Source: JAEUMW01 sp963734295
GTDB lineage: Bacteria > Pseudomonadota > Gammaproteobacteria > Burkholderiales > JAEUMW01
DNA: 64,000 nucleotides
NCBI GenBank assembly: GCA_963734295.1
Contig: CAVTGS010000012.1
Coordinates: 62,001 to 126,000 of the forward strand
Direction of reading: 5' to 3'
Part shown: in pieces, positions 1-13,018 of the stretch
Position numbering within the stretch: the stretch's first letter is position 1
How the letters are laid out: each line of letters begins with the position of its first letter
Position numbers and translations under genes: made by a program
Notes under the pieces: model-generated
The model's database searches: none
The model's input: the letters and a program-made list of their open reading frames with translations, nothing else
What the model was told of the DNA's origin: nothing

Positions 1-1
1 G

Positions 2-733
2 GGAGCGGACAGCCTGGGTCTTTACTCGCTCGCCTACAAGATCGTGGATTTTCCGGTGAACAATCTGACCTTCGTTGCATCGCGTGCCCTGTTCCCGGTG
101 ATGAGCCGCCAGCAGGCCGTGCCGGAGGAGATGACCGCGCTCTACCTGCGCACGCTCGCGATGATCGCCTTTGTCGCGGCACCGATGACGATGGGATTGG
201 CGGTCCTGCGCGAGCCCTTCATCGCGGTGGTGCTGGGCAGCAAGTGGCTCGCGATGGCCGATGTCCTCATGTGGTTGTCCGCGGTGGGCTTCGTGAGCTC
301 GCTCACGTGTACGACCGGATCGGTGCTGATGGCGCGGGGGCGCACGGACTACCTGTTCTATCTCGGCATCGTCGGCGTCGTGTTGCAGGTTCCGGCTTTT
401 GTCATCGGACTCAGGTGGGGGGTAGAGGGCGTCGCGGCGGGCCATCTCGTTGCCACGGTGGTGACCGCCGTCATCGCTTTCTACGTGGTGCTGCGGGTGC
501 TGGGACAGGGTGCGTCGGCGTTTTTGCGCTCGGTCGCGAAGCCGATCACGCTTGCGGGGGCGATGGCGCTGGTGATCCTGGGCTGCCAGGCTGCACTTCA
601 CCCGATCGATGTTCCGGGGGTGGTCGAGCTCGTCGTGCTGGTGCTCGTCGGAGGCGCGACGTACGGCGCTCTCGCATTCGCGTTTGCGCGTGAGTCGCTG
701 CGGGAGGTATCCCGTTTCTTCCGGCGGCGCTGA
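2..733 (+). CDS. Polysaccharide flippase (Wzx/PST family), 5' truncated by window edge
   Basis: The reading frame is open from base 2 without a start, so the N-terminus lies outside the window; an internal GTG at 44 is not a convincing start. The visible ~243 residues are highly hydrophobic, with repeated 20-residue membrane segments and short basic loops. The stretch around KIVDFPVNNLTF and SRALFPVMSR resembles the oligosaccharide flippase family that moves lipid-linked sugar units across the inner membrane during exopolysaccharide or O-antigen synthesis. The stop overlaps the start of the next gene (TGATG at 731-735), so the two are probably translationally coupled. The substrate cannot be told. 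The family call is fairly secure, but a MATE-like exporter of other cargo is not excluded. Confidence 0.75.
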   Translation, partial: GADSLGLYSLAYKIVDFPVNNLTFVASRALFPVMSRQQAVPEEMTALYLRTLAMIAFVAAPMTMGLAVLREPFIAVVLGSKWLAMADVLMWLSAVGFVSSLTCTTGSVLMARGRTDYLFYLGIVGVVLQVPAFVIGLRWGVEGVAAGHLVATVVTAVIAFYVVLRVLGQGASAFLRSVAKPITLAGAMALVILGCQAALHPIDVPGVVELVVLVLVGGATYGALAFAFARESLREVSRFFRRR

Positions 734-2251
734 TGGGTGTTCTGCAAGGGATGCGGAAGATCGCGGAGCCCAACGCTGCCGCGTACGGCAACTCGCGGCT
801 GATCGGTCAGTTCGTGCTGAGCGCCGATCTGCGCCGAGTCACCCGAGGGGTGGCGCTCGGATCGCATCGGGGCGTGGCGCCTCGCTCGTCACCCGAGCTT
901 GCCGGCGGTCCGGATGGTGGCCGAGGCGGACCGGCCGGTCGGCTGGATGCTGGGATATCCGATCAGCGAGGAAGGCAGTGCTGCTTGCCGATGGCGACAG
1001 CCTTCGCGTGCCGGCAGAGTCGATGGCATCGGCGGCAGCCGTTCGAGAGCGTTCGTGTACGCCTTCGGCGGCCGCTTCGCGGTGGCGGTGCTCGATGCCC
1101 CGCATCCGCGTTTCTACCTGGATCCGTGCGGGTCGTTGTCGGCGGTGTACTGCGCACACCAGCGCATCGTCGCCTCGACCCCGAACCTGATCCCCTACGA
1201 CGAGCACTCCCGAGATCGGGTGGAACTCGCCTGCGCCATCGGCATCCCGTACACGGAGGGCATGTATCCCTTCACACTGACCCCGCGGCACGGGGTCGAC
1301 CGCATTCTTCCGAATCACTATCTGGACCTGCGCGACTGGCGAACGAAGCGCCACTGGCCGAAGGGGCCTCTGGTAGAAACGCACGCCGTGGAAGAGGCGG
1401 TGGCGGAGATCGCGACCATCGTCAAGCGACAGATCGCAGCCGTCGTGGCGGCCACACCGACGTACCTTCCGCTGACCGCCGGACTCGACTCGCGTATGTT
1501 GCTCGCGTGCGCGCGCGGCGTGGCAGACCGGCTCGAGCTATTCACGCGTGCGATCGGTGACCGCAACGCCGCCATCGACTGCGACACGGCGCGGCGGATC
1601 GCGAAGCGGTTTGGACTGAAGCACTTCCTGCTGCCGATGGTGCCATCCACGCACGCGGACCTCGAAGAGTGGATGTTTCGCATCGCCTACTCGACGAGCG
1701 AGCTCCGCGGCTGGCAGTGCGCGACCATGTACAAGCGCCTGCCGGGCGGACATGCCGTGCTCGGCGGTCAGGCGGGGGAAGCGGCACGAGGCTACTACTG
1801 GCGAGCGGACGATACCGGGGCGACGGCGATTTCGCCGGAGCGGCTGGTCGAGATCTGCGCGTGCCCGATCGAGGCGGAGACGCTGGCGGTGGCGCGGGCC
1901 TGGCTCGAGACGGTGCCGGCCGCGGATGCATTGCAGACGCTGGATCTTTTTTTCGTCGAACAGGACATGGGGGGCTGGGCGGGCATCGTGCCCTATGCCG
2001 AGTGCGACCCTGGCTTCCCGATTTTCCCGCTCTGTCACCGCCGAGTCGTGGAACGCATGCTCACGCTGCCGGCGCCGTATCGACGTGCCGGGCGCATGGC
2101 GCGGGATGTCATCGCGCGGGAATGGCCGGAGCTGCTCGAATGGCCGATCAACGAACCGATCGGCGCCACCCGTCTGCTGTTCGAAGCGAAGCGGGCGCTG
2201 CACAGGACGAGGCAGGCGCTGCGCCGCATCGCGGTCGGCCCGCTGTCGTAG
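733..2251 (+). CDS. Asparagine-synthase-like protein of polysaccharide cluster, frameshifted near 830
   Basis: The start ATG at 733 overlaps the flippase stop. The first ~33 codons (ending FVLSAD) and the main frame (from about 833, reading AESPEGWRSDRIGAW) are in different phases. One extra base near 830 reconciles them, giving a ~505-residue protein. The centre carries the PP-loop motif LTAGLDSR typical of asparagine synthetase-type ATP pyrophosphatases, which adenylate a carboxyl group before amide formation. The N-terminal part looks like a degenerate glutaminase-like domain without an obvious catalytic Cys2. Such proteins are common in exopolysaccharide/exosortase clusters, which agrees with the neighbouring flippase. 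The substrate is unknown. A true pseudogene is less likely because conserved sequence continues on both sides of the indel. Confidence 0.65.
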
Positions 2252-2253
2252 CG

Positions 2254-5200
2254 CTACCGGTCGCCCTGCGCGAGCAGCGCGGCATCGCCGCCCGCCGCCG
2301 CGGTGTTGATCGACAGCGTGCGCTCGACAGCGAAGCGAAACAGATAATGCGGGCCGCCGGCTTTCGGGCCAGTGCCCGACCTCCCTTCGCCGCCGAAGGG
2401 CTGCACGCCGACGACCGCGCCGATCATGTTGCGGTTGACGTAGACGTTGCCGACGCGCGCCCGCGCGACGATCCGGCGCACGGTTTCGTCGATGCGGCTG
2501 TGGATGCCGAGTGTGAGGCCGTAGCCGGTCGCGTTGATGCGGTCGACGATCGCGTCGAGGTCGTCGGCCCGGTAACGGACGACGTGCAGCACCGGGCCGA
2601 ACACCTCGCGCTCGAGCCGGTCGATACGGTCGAGCTCGATCAGCGTCGGCGCGAAGAAAGAGCCATGTTGGCACGCGTCCGGCAGCGCGATGCGGTGGCG
2701 CACGCGGCCCGCCGCGGCCATGGCCGCCACGTGCGCGTCGAGCGTGTCGCGCGCCTCGCTATCGATCACTGGCCCGACATCCGTCGCAAGCAGGGCCGGG
2801 TCGCCGACCGCGAGCTCGTCCATCGCTCCCTGCAGGAGCTCCATGACGCGCGGCGCGACCTCGTCCTGCACGAAAAGCACGCGCAGCGCGGAGCAGCGCT
2901 GGCCGGCGCTGTCGAACGCCGAGGTCAGCGCATCGCCGACGACCTGCTCCGGCAGTGCCGAGCTGTCCACGATCATCGCGTTCTGGCCGCCGGTCTCCGC
3001 GATCAACGGGACCAGCGCACCGCGGCGCGCGAGCGAGCCCGCGATCGACCGCGCGACGTCCGTCGAGCCGGTGAAAGCGACACCGGCGGTGCGCGGGTCG
3101 GCGACGAGCGCTGCGCCGATCTCGCCGCTGCCCGGAAGCAACGCCAGCACGTCCGGCGGAACGCCGGCCGCGAGCATGAGCTCGACCGCGCGGAATGCCA
3201 CGAGCGGCGTCTGCTCGGCCGGCTTGGCGATGGCGGCGTTGCCGGCGGCGAGCGCGGCAGCGATCTGACCGGTGAAGATCGCCAGCGGAAAATTCCATGG
3301 ACTGATGCAGACAAACGCGCCTCGGCCGTGCAGCGTGAGCGCGTTGGATTCCCCGGTGGGTGAGGGCAGCGACAGCGCGGCCGCGAAGTGTTGCCGTGCC
3401 TGTGCCGCGTAATAGCGGCAGAAATCGGCGGCTTCTCGCACTTCGCCGATGGCGTCGGCGCGCGTCTTGCCGGCCTCGCGCGCCAGCAGCACGACCAGTT
3501 CGTCGCGGGCGTTCTCGATCGAGTCGGCTGCACGGTCGAGCACGGCGGCTCGAGATCGGCCGCCGGCGGCATCCCAGGCCGGCTGCGCCGCGAGAGCAAG
3601 CGACATCGCCGCATCGATGTGTGCGGGCTCGGCATCGACGACACTTCCGATCTCGCGGCGATGGTCCGCGGGCTCGACAACCGACCGGGCGCGGCCCGCC
3701 ATGCGTTTGCCGCCCACCAAGGGCGTCGCCGCCCAGCGCGAATTCTCCCGGGCCGAGAACGCGGCATCGAGCGCCGCCATTTCCAGCTGATCGGCGAGGC
3801 TTGCGCCGCGCGAGTTGATCCGTTCGGGGGCGAACAGGTCGCGCGGCAGCGGCAGTGCGGGGTTCGGAATCGCACCCCGCGCGCGGACACGGCGGGCGGG
3901 ATCGGCGACGACCTCCTCGACGGCCACGCCCGCGTCTGCGATGCGGTTCACGAAGGAAGTGTTGGCGCCGTTCTCGAGCAGCCGACGCACGAGATACGGC
4001 AGCAGGTCGTGGTGACTGCCGACCGGGGCGTAGACGCGGCAAGCGATGGAGAGCCTGTCGGCAGGGACGATCTCGTCGTAGAGCGATTCGCCCATGCCGT
4101 GCAGGCGCTGGAATTCGAATCCGTTGTCCCGTAACGAGCGCTCGGCCGCGTACTCGACGATCGCCGACGCGGTGTGGGCGTTGTGTGTCGCGAACATCGG
4201 ATACAGCTTCGCATGCGCGGCAAGGAGGCGCCGCGCGCAGGCGAGATACGCGACGTCGGTGTGGGCCTTGCGCGTGAACACCGGGTAGCCGGCGAGACCC
4301 TGCACCTGGGCGCGCTTGATCTCGGTGTCCCAGTAGGCACCCTTCACGAGACGCACCGGCAGCCGCTGATGCTGCTCGGCCGCGAGTGCGGCGAGCCATT
4401 CGATCACCGGCAGGGCGCGCTTCTGATACGCCTGCACCGCGAGCCCGAGCCCGTCCCAGCCGGCGAGCGCATGATCGCGGCGGACGCGCGCGAAGACCTC
4501 CAACGACAGTTCGAGGCGTTCCGCTTCCTCGGCGTCGACGGTGAGCCCGATGTCGCCTTCCTTGGCGATGCGCGCAAGCTCGAGGAGGGCCGGAACGAGC
4601 TCGGCCAGCACGCGCCGACTCTGCGCGAATTCGTAGCGCGGATGCAGGGCGGAGAGCTTGACCGAGATCGAAGGCTGTGCGAATACGTCGGCGCCGCAAT
4701 CGCGCGTCGCAGCGATCGCCCCAATCGCCGCGGCGTAGGCCGCGTGGTAGCGCCTCGCGTCGGCGGCGGTGAGAGCCGACTCGCCCAGCATGTCGAAAGA
4801 GTAGCGAAAGCGCGTGTTGCCGGCGGAGCGGCTGCGTTCGAGCGCCTCGCCGATCGTGCGCCCCATCACGAACTGCTCGGCCATGAGCTTCATCGCCTGG
4901 CGCAGCGCGAGGCGGACGACCGGCTCGCCGGCGCGGGCTGCCACGCGCTCGTACCATGCGGCCGGATCGCGTGCCGCGTCGGCGTCGATCTGCGTCAGCT
5001 TGCCGGTGAGCATGAGACCCCAGGTCGACGCGTTGACCAGGAACGATCCGCTCTGATCCAGGTGTTTGCGCCAGTCGCCGCGCGAGAGCTTGTCGCGAAT
5101 CAGGCGGTCGGCGGTCGCGGCATCGGGAATGCGCAGCAGCGCCTCCGCCACGCACATGAGCAGCACGCCTTCCTGCGTCGAGAGGTCGTATTCGCGGAGG

Positions 5201-5393
5201 AAGCGATTCCATGCCGACGGTACGTGCCCGGCGTGCGCGCACCGTCGTCGACCCAGCCGCGGGCGCGCGCCAAGACGCGGGCCGAAGCCTCGGCGGACAG
5301 CTCTGCGAGGGGCAGGAGTTTGGCGACCGTGTCGCTCTCGTCGGCGAGAAAGGCGTTACGGACTGCGTCGGCGGGAGGGTGTTCGGGGAGCAT
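2254..5393 (-). CDS. putA: Bifunctional proline dehydrogenase / delta-1-pyrroline-5-carboxylate dehydrogenase, frameshifted near 5222
   Basis: PutA oxidises proline to glutamate in two steps, through an FAD proline dehydrogenase barrel and an NAD-dependent aldehyde dehydrogenase. The barrel signature RLVKGAYWDTEIKRAQ and the ALDH motifs FTGSTDVA, AETGGQNAM and the catalytic-Cys stretch SAGQRCSALR are all visible. The long frame begins inside the N-terminal domain. The first ~57 residues (from MLPEHPP at 5393) are in another phase, and a one-base deletion near 5222 joins them to the SAWNRFLREYDLS segment. The length of about 1046 residues, without a ribbon-helix-helix segment at the N-terminus, fits the shorter PutA type that does not repress its own operon. 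It converges with the upstream polysaccharide gene, two bases apart. The indel is probably a sequence error. Confidence 0.92.
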
Positions 5394-5581
5394 GGGGCCG
5401 TGGCGCGCCAGAGCTATCGCTGGTGGCTGCTCAGCGGTTCAGGTAGGGGCGAAACATTGGCACTGCCCGTGGGTCAGCCTGGGCGACGCCGAAGGCACGT
5501 ACTGTAAATCTGCGGCTCGACCCTGTCTCGAGTGTCGTGAAGCAAAAATGCATCTGACAGTCGATGCCTGAACAAGCCGGC

Positions 5582-6865
5582 CTAAGGGACGACGGGCGTC
5601 TCGCACGCTACAGCCGCGCAGCTGTTTTCACCACCGAGAATGTAAGCGTCCCAATCGGGGAGGCTGCCGCGCTGGATTAGTCGACGAAGTATTTCAGCGC
5701 AGAGCTTCGTACCCTGATGCAACAAGTCACGCGTTGTCACCCCCAAGCCCTTTACACGTTCTCGGTCGGAAAGGGTTTCGCCATGTGCTGCCCTAGATCT
5801 GAGCACATAGAGAGCCTTGAGAATCTCAAAGTGCTTACGTCGCTCGACAGCCGTTCCAGCGAGCAGCACCGCTCCCCGTTGCCTGACACGGTAGGCAATT
5901 GGCGCATCGTACGGCTCTTTACCCGTGAGTAATGCCTCAAGGGCGATGCCGAGCTCTAGCGCTACATCTGTTGGGTCATCGCGTCGCATCGCGACGTTCA
6001 AGCGCCGAAGAGGAAGCATCAGACGGTCGCGGACCTGGCGATCTAATCCTAGAAATTCCGAGACAACAGTGCGCGCCCGCGACTCATCGATGGGCCTCGG
6101 TGGAATCATTCTGTGGAACTCACGCTCGACAGTCCGTCCGCCCCATCCCCTAACCCCACCGACAACTGGAGTTGATACGTCGCATTGGAACCAACCGGCT
6201 ATTTCACAGACGCTCGCATCCGCGACTAGACACAAGCAGCTGGCGATGTCCTGCAGGACGCCCGTATTTGTCGGCGTGTCCTTCTGCGGACCGGGTGGCA
6301 GGAAGACCGGACGCATTGTCCGGGAGGAAGTCAGCACTGCTGTTGGACGAGGACGTTTGGGAAATGCAGTACTGCCAGTGTGCAGAGTCTCCGGGACCCC
6401 TGTGAGCAGGTCCTTAATCTGGGATGCAGGAAGGTCGGCCAATGAGCGTAGCGTGACATTGTCACCCAAGTCCAAAGGGCGTTCTGGTGTCAACCCCCAC
6501 AATGCGATGATCTCATCCAATCGAAGTTCATTGCGGTACACGAACTCGTTCAGTTGAGCGATGACATCACTTGGGGCTCTGTGGCGAGCCTGAGCCAAGC
6601 ACCAGTTTGCTACGTGCTTAAGGTGGAATGAACTGGAACTGTTGGGCGTATACCTGACATAACCATTCTCGTATGCGGCGAAGGTACCTCGAGATCGAAG
6701 GAGCTGCGTGATCTCTTGCACACCTCCATCGGACTCGTCTACGTGCTGTGCAGCAATCTGTTTGTACCAGCCCGACTGCGGATTGAAATGGGCGAGCTGT
6801 GGACTGGTTCGCGCTGTCGGCGCTAGTCGAGCGAGTGCTTCCACTAGGGGGGCTGAATCGGTCAT
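5582..6865 (-). CDS. HEPN/Apea-like hypothetical protein
   Basis: This is a 427-residue protein without a signal peptide or membrane segment. Near the C-terminus it has LYVLRSRAAHGE, in which RSRAAH fits the R-x4-H motif of HEPN domains. HEPN proteins are often RNases in defence and toxin-antitoxin systems, though many Apea-like members have no proven activity. The N-terminal 250 residues are not recognised. Base composition is visibly lower in GC than all neighbours, and the gene lies just downstream of the 3' end of tRNA-Arg(CCU), a common insertion point for foreign DNA, so horizontal acquisition is likely. I see no integrase or partner antitoxin gene. The HEPN assignment rests on one short motif. 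Confidence 0.55.
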   Translation of the reverse strand: MTDSAPLVEALARLAPTARTSPQLAHFNPQSGWYKQIAAQHVDESDGGVQEITQLLRSRGTFAAYENGYVRYTPNSSSSFHLKHVANWCLAQARHRAPSDVIAQLNEFVYRNELRLDEIIALWGLTPERPLDLGDNVTLRSLADLPASQIKDLLTGVPETLHTGSTAFPKRPRPTAVLTSSRTMRPVFLPPGPQKDTPTNTGVLQDIASCLCLVADASVCEIAGWFQCDVSTPVVGGVRGWGGRTVEREFHRMIPPRPIDESRARTVVSEFLGLDRQVRDRLMLPLRRLNVAMRRDDPTDVALELGIALEALLTGKEPYDAPIAYRVRQRGAVLLAGTAVERRKHFEILKALYVLRSRAAHGETLSDRERVKGLGVTTRDLLHQGTKLCAEILRRLIQRGSLPDWDAYILGGENSCAAVACETPVVP

Positions 6866-6940
6866 ATTCTCTGCCCTCCCAATTGTCGAACGGGGTCTAT
6901 CACCGGCAAGAGCTCAGCAAAGCCGTAACTTTGCGGTCCG

Positions 6941-7016
6941 TGGCGCCCCGAACACGAATCGAACGTGCGACCTACCCCTTAGGAGGGGGTTGCTCTATCC
7001 ACTGAGCTACCGGGGC
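6941..7016 (-). tRNA. tRNA-Arg (anticodon CCU)
   Basis: Read on the minus strand, a 7-bp acceptor stem (GCCCCGG with TCGGGGC), a D-arm with GTAGCTCAG, an anticodon stem-loop ACCCC-CTCCTAA-GGGGT with anticodon CCT, and a T-arm GCACG-TTCGATT-CGTGT all fold in the standard cloverleaf. The discriminator base is G, and the CCA end is encoded in the DNA at 6941-6943. The 3' end faces the low-GC HEPN-like gene. Confidence 0.95.
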
Positions 7017-7389
7017 GCGTGCCGCGGATTTTACTTTATGGCCGAGACCCCCACCACCCGCGCTCCAGAAGCGCTCGAATCGATGATGCAGATTCCATGA
7101 GGTGGCTTGAGCTTCAGTTCATAGCGTGCCATCGGCATGGTTTCTCCAGAGAATCATCATGTTGTGACATCTTGGCAGCAGAGCTTCGAATCGAAGGGTC
7201 GCGGCCCGCAGGCTGCGAAGCACCTCTCGACGCCGTGCGGGTCGACCTCGGTGCGCTGCCGACCCGCTTACAGTGCCCATATCTCTCAGCCTCGACGCTC
7301 GCTATCTACTTTAGAATCCAGTAAGACCCCAGCACGGCGAGCCGGGGAAGGCGGCGAAGTCGCCCCACGACCGTTACGGAGTCAGCGCG
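7017..7389 (+). other. Divergent intergenic region between tRNA-Arg and dksA
   Basis: This 373-bp stretch has no convincing gene. It must hold the tRNA promoter (minus strand) and the dksA promoter (plus strand). A TAGAAT hexamer at 7312-7317 could be a -10 element for dksA, but no good -35 box stands at the right distance. On the minus strand a TAAAAT hexamer lies just upstream of the tRNA. The central part is locally less GC-rich than the genes. I see no further structured element. Confidence 0.4.
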
Positions 7390-7785
7390 ATGACGGAGCT
7401 CACGAAGGCAGAGATCAAGCGACTCACCGTCGCGCTCGACCAGCGCTACCGCCTGCTCAAGGAGGAAGTGCTGATGGAGCTCGAACGCTCGGGCGAAAGC
7501 AACTACATCAATCTCGCCGGCGGCGTGCACGACACCGCGGACGAATCGATGGCCGACCTTCTCTCCGACTTGAGCGCGGAAAGCGTGCATCGCCAGGTCA
7601 ACGAAATGCGCGAGATCGAGGTAGCCCTGCGCCGCATCCGGGAGAAAGAGTACGGCGAGTGCGTGGAGTGCGGTGCCGAGATCGGCTTTCAGCGCCTGCT
7701 CGCCTATCCGACGGCGACCCGCTGCATCGCGTGCCAGACCCACAAGGAGAAGATGTTCGGCGGCGGCGGCAGGCCTTCACTGTAG
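7390..7785 (+). CDS. dksA: DksA/TraR-family RNA polymerase-binding zinc-finger protein
   Basis: The product is 131 residues. An N-terminal helical region with an acidic tip (DTADESMADL) is followed by the C4 zinc finger CVEC...CIAC near residues 97-118. DksA enters the secondary channel of RNA polymerase and, with ppGpp, redirects transcription in the stringent response. The ATG is preceded by a modest purine-rich stretch. At 131 residues it is shorter than E. coli DksA (151), so it may be one of the DksA paralogues found in betaproteobacteria rather than the main copy. It stands alone and converges on the glycine-cleavage operon. Confidence 0.85.
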   Translation: MTELTKAEIKRLTVALDQRYRLLKEEVLMELERSGESNYINLAGGVHDTADESMADLLSDLSAESVHRQVNEMREIEVALRRIREKEYGECVECGAEIGFQRLLAYPTATRCIACQTHKEKMFGGGGRPSL

Positions 7786-7802
7786 TCCTCGGCGGGAGGA
7801 CT
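7784..7802. terminator. Small hairpin between convergent dksA and gcvT
   Basis: A perfect 7-bp stem (AGTCCTC / GAGGACT) with a 5-base loop starts at the dksA stop codon and sits in the 52-bp gap between two convergent genes. There is no U-run after it on either strand, so it is at best a weak or Rho-assisted terminator. Confidence 0.35.
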
Positions 7803-7837
7803 TGCTGAAGAGCCGCGGCTGGTCGCGTGCGGTAACC

Positions 7838-8968
7838 TCAGCGCCGCTTGTAGCGAGTCGGCACGAAGGGGATCGCTGCGACGGATACCGGCACCGGCTG
7901 GTTGCGCACGCTCGCATGCAGAGCCGTGCCCGCCGCTGCGAACGCCGCTTCGACGTAGCCCATCGCGACCGGCGCGCCGACCGTGGGGCCGAAGCCGCCG
8001 CTCGTGACTTTGCCGACGACGCGGCCGCCTGCCTCGATCAACTCGCTGCCTTCGCGCACGGGCATACGCCCCTGCGGCTGCAGACCCACGCGCTTCCGGG
8101 CGACGCCGTCTTCCTCGAGCTGGCGCAGGATCGCGGCGGCGCCCGGATAGCCACCCGGCCGCGCGCCCCCCGTCCGGCGCGACTTCGACAGCGCCCACGC
8201 GAGGTCGGCTTGCACCGGCGTGGTCGTCGTGTCGATCTCGTGGCCGTAAAGGCAGAGACCGGCCTCCAGACGCAGGGAATCGCGCGCCCCGAGGCCGATC
8301 GGGGCCACCTCCGGTTCGGCGAGGAGCGCACGCGCCAGCGCTTCTGCACGCTCTGCGGGCACGGAGATCTCGAACCCGTCTTCGCCGGTGTAGCCGGAGC
8401 GGCTGACGAAGCACGGCGCGCCGGCGAGGCTCACGCGCCCCACCGTCATGAAGGTCATCGGCGCGGTGTCCGGCGCCAGTCGCGCGAGGACCGCCCCGGC
8501 CTGCGGACCCTGCAGCGCGAGCAGCGCCCGATCGGTGAGCGCTTCCACCTTGCAGCGATCGCTAAGATGCGTGCGCAGATGATCGAGGTCCTGCGCCTTG
8601 CACGCAGCGTTCACGACGAGGAAAAGGTGATCGCCGAAGTTGGCAATCATCAGATCGTCGAGGATCCCGCCCGTTTCATTCGTGAAGAGCGCGTAGCGCT
8701 GGCGGCCGACGCCGAGGTCGACCACGTCGACTGGCACCAGCGCTTCGAGCGCCGCGGCCGCCTCGGCGCCCGAGAGCCGCACCTGCCCCATGTGGGAGAT
8801 GTCGAAGAGGCCGGCGGCGGTGCGCGTGTGCAGGTGCTCCTTGATGATTCCTGTGGGATATTGCACCGGCATCTCGTAGCCGGCGAAGGGGACCATGCGT
8901 GCGCCGAGCTCGACGTGGAGCGCGTGGAGCGGCGTGCGGGCGAGCGGCGAGGCGGGGGATTCGGCCAT
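7838..8968 (-). CDS. gcvT: Glycine cleavage system T protein (aminomethyltransferase)
   Basis: GcvT takes the aminomethyl group from lipoylated GcvH and, with tetrahydrofolate, releases ammonia and 5,10-methylene-THF. The 376-residue protein starts MAESPASPLARTPLHALHVELG and carries MVPFAGYEMPVQY, the GLFDISHMGQV stretch and ARDSLRLEAGLCLYGHE, all typical of the T protein, ending in the OB-like C-terminal domain. It is the last gene of the minus-strand gcvH-gcvP-ACT-gcvT run, five bases after the ACT protein gene. The usual arrangement puts gcvT first, so its place at the end of the operon is somewhat unusual. The start was chosen for its full-length match and operon spacing. Confidence 0.95.
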   Translation of the reverse strand: MAESPASPLARTPLHALHVELGARMVPFAGYEMPVQYPTGIIKEHLHTRTAAGLFDISHMGQVRLSGAEAAAALEALVPVDVVDLGVGRQRYALFTNETGGILDDLMIANFGDHLFLVVNAACKAQDLDHLRTHLSDRCKVEALTDRALLALQGPQAGAVLARLAPDTAPMTFMTVGRVSLAGAPCFVSRSGYTGEDGFEISVPAERAEALARALLAEPEVAPIGLGARDSLRLEAGLCLYGHEIDTTTTPVQADLAWALSKSRRTGGARPGGYPGAAAILRQLEEDGVARKRVGLQPQGRMPVREGSELIEAGGRVVGKVTSGGFGPTVGAPVAMGYVEAAFAAAGTALHASVRNQPVPVSVAAIPFVPTRYKRR

Positions 8969-8973
8969 GTCGG

Positions 8974-9508
8974 TCAGTCGGCGTGCGCGCCGGCCTCGTC
9001 GAGGCTCACGTCCACCATCAGCTCGTTCGCGAGCGCTTCCAGCACCGTGCGCAGCTCCGCGGTGGCGAGCTCGCGCGGGACCCGCAGCCGCGCCTGCGCC
9101 TTGAAGAGCGTCTCGCCGGAGAAGGAGCCGCTGACACAGGCCGTCTCGAGCTCCTCGATGTTGACGCCGCGCTCGGCCAGCAGATGGGAGATGTCGCGCA
9201 CGATCCCGGGCCGATCGTGTCCGACGAGCTCGAGCTCGAGGAGCCGACTGCCCGCGGGCGCCGCAACGGCGCTGCGCCCGAGCACGAGGCGCAGCGATGG
9301 CGCCTCCAGTTTCCCCAGCGCGCCGATCAGGGCGTCGGCCTCTCGGCTGCGGTACGGTGACGAGCAGGATGCCGGCGAACTTGCCGCCGAGGCTCGCCAT
9401 GCGCGTCTCGGTCCAGTTGCCATCGAAAGCCGCGATCGTGTCGGAGAGCGTGCTCACCAGTCCGGGGCGGTCGTCGCCCACTACGGTGAGCACGAGGGAC
9501 GTTCTCAT
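8974..9508 (-). CDS. Tandem ACT-domain regulatory protein (GcvR-like), frameshifted near 9342
   Basis: The first ~53 residues (MRTSLVLTVVGDDRPGLVST...) form one ACT domain. The rest, in another phase (EADALIGALGKLEAPSL...ELVGHDRPGIVRDISHLL), forms a second. One extra base near 9342, in a GCCTCTCGGCTG context, joins the two into a ~177-residue protein, the usual GcvR length. GcvR-type proteins bind glycine and relieve or impose repression of gcv genes through GcvA in enterobacteria. Here the gene lies inside the gcv operon between gcvP and gcvT, 22 bp after gcvP, which suggests local feedback control by glycine. The indel is probably a sequencing error. Confidence 0.75.
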
Positions 9509-9530
9509 GGTGGCTCTCCTGGATAGGCGG

Positions 9531-12434
<2,904 letters not shown>

Positions 12435-12435
<1 letters not shown>

Positions 12436-12815
12436 CAGTCGAGGCTCGCGACGTACTTTGCGTAGGCGGCTTCGTCGAGGAGATGCGACGCCGTCGCGGG
12501 ATCGGCCACCTTGATCTTCACGAACCAGCCGGCGCCCAGCGGATCGCTGTTCACCCGGCCCGGATCGTCGACGAGTGTGTCGTTGACTTCGATCACCGTG
12601 CCCGCGACCGGCATCTTGAGGTCGCTCGCGGCCTTTACCGATTCGATCACCGCTGCCTCCGCACCCGCTTCGAAGTCCGCGCCGACCTCGGGCAGCCCGA
12701 CGAAAACCAGGTCGCCCAGTTGCTTCTGCGCGTAATCGGTGATGCCGACCGTGGCGGTGCCGTCTTCGTTCAGGCGCAGCCAGTCGTGCTCTTCGGTGAA
12801 TCTCATGTCGCCCAT
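12435..12815 (-). CDS. gcvH: Glycine cleavage system H protein (lipoyl carrier)
   Basis: The 126-residue lipoyl protein carries the lipoylation motif ESVKAASDLKMPVAG, whose lysine shuttles the aminomethyl group between GcvP, GcvT and GcvL. An upstream in-frame ATG at 12839 exists. The start at 12815 is preferred because GGGAGAAG stands about 8 bases before it and MGDMRFTEEHDW matches the family N-terminus. It is the first gene of the operon. In the 200-bp divergent gap toward the ABC-F gene, a TATAAAAT sequence on the minus strand (about 12899-12906) may be the -10 element, but no clear -35 box is seen. Terminal residues are normal. Confidence 0.95.
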
Positions 12816-13018
12816 ATCGATCTTCTCCCATGCAGACAATGCTTCACGTGCGGCGGCAGGCAGGCGCGCTTCGCACCTTCGCCGCAGGACAGAGCCGGGA
12901 TTTTATAGGTGATCGACGGTTCGGTGTGATGCAGTGCAATACATCCGCGAAAGCGAAGGCGATCGCGGGCCGTTACACTTCGCCACACACCGCCATCGCG
13001 CCTCGATGTAGCCATCCT

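Noticed and set aside
5394..5581. Integration attachment repeat matching the tRNA-Arg 3' end
   Set aside because: No copy of the tRNA 3' sequence was found near the far end of the HEPN-like gene; insertion by tRNA recombination remains only a guess.
12816..12905. Possible glycine riboswitch before gcvH
   Set aside because: The leader has a GGCGAAGG-like stretch but lacks the paired GGAGAG...CTCTCAGGC core and the tandem aptamer layout; the leader (about 85 nt) is too short.
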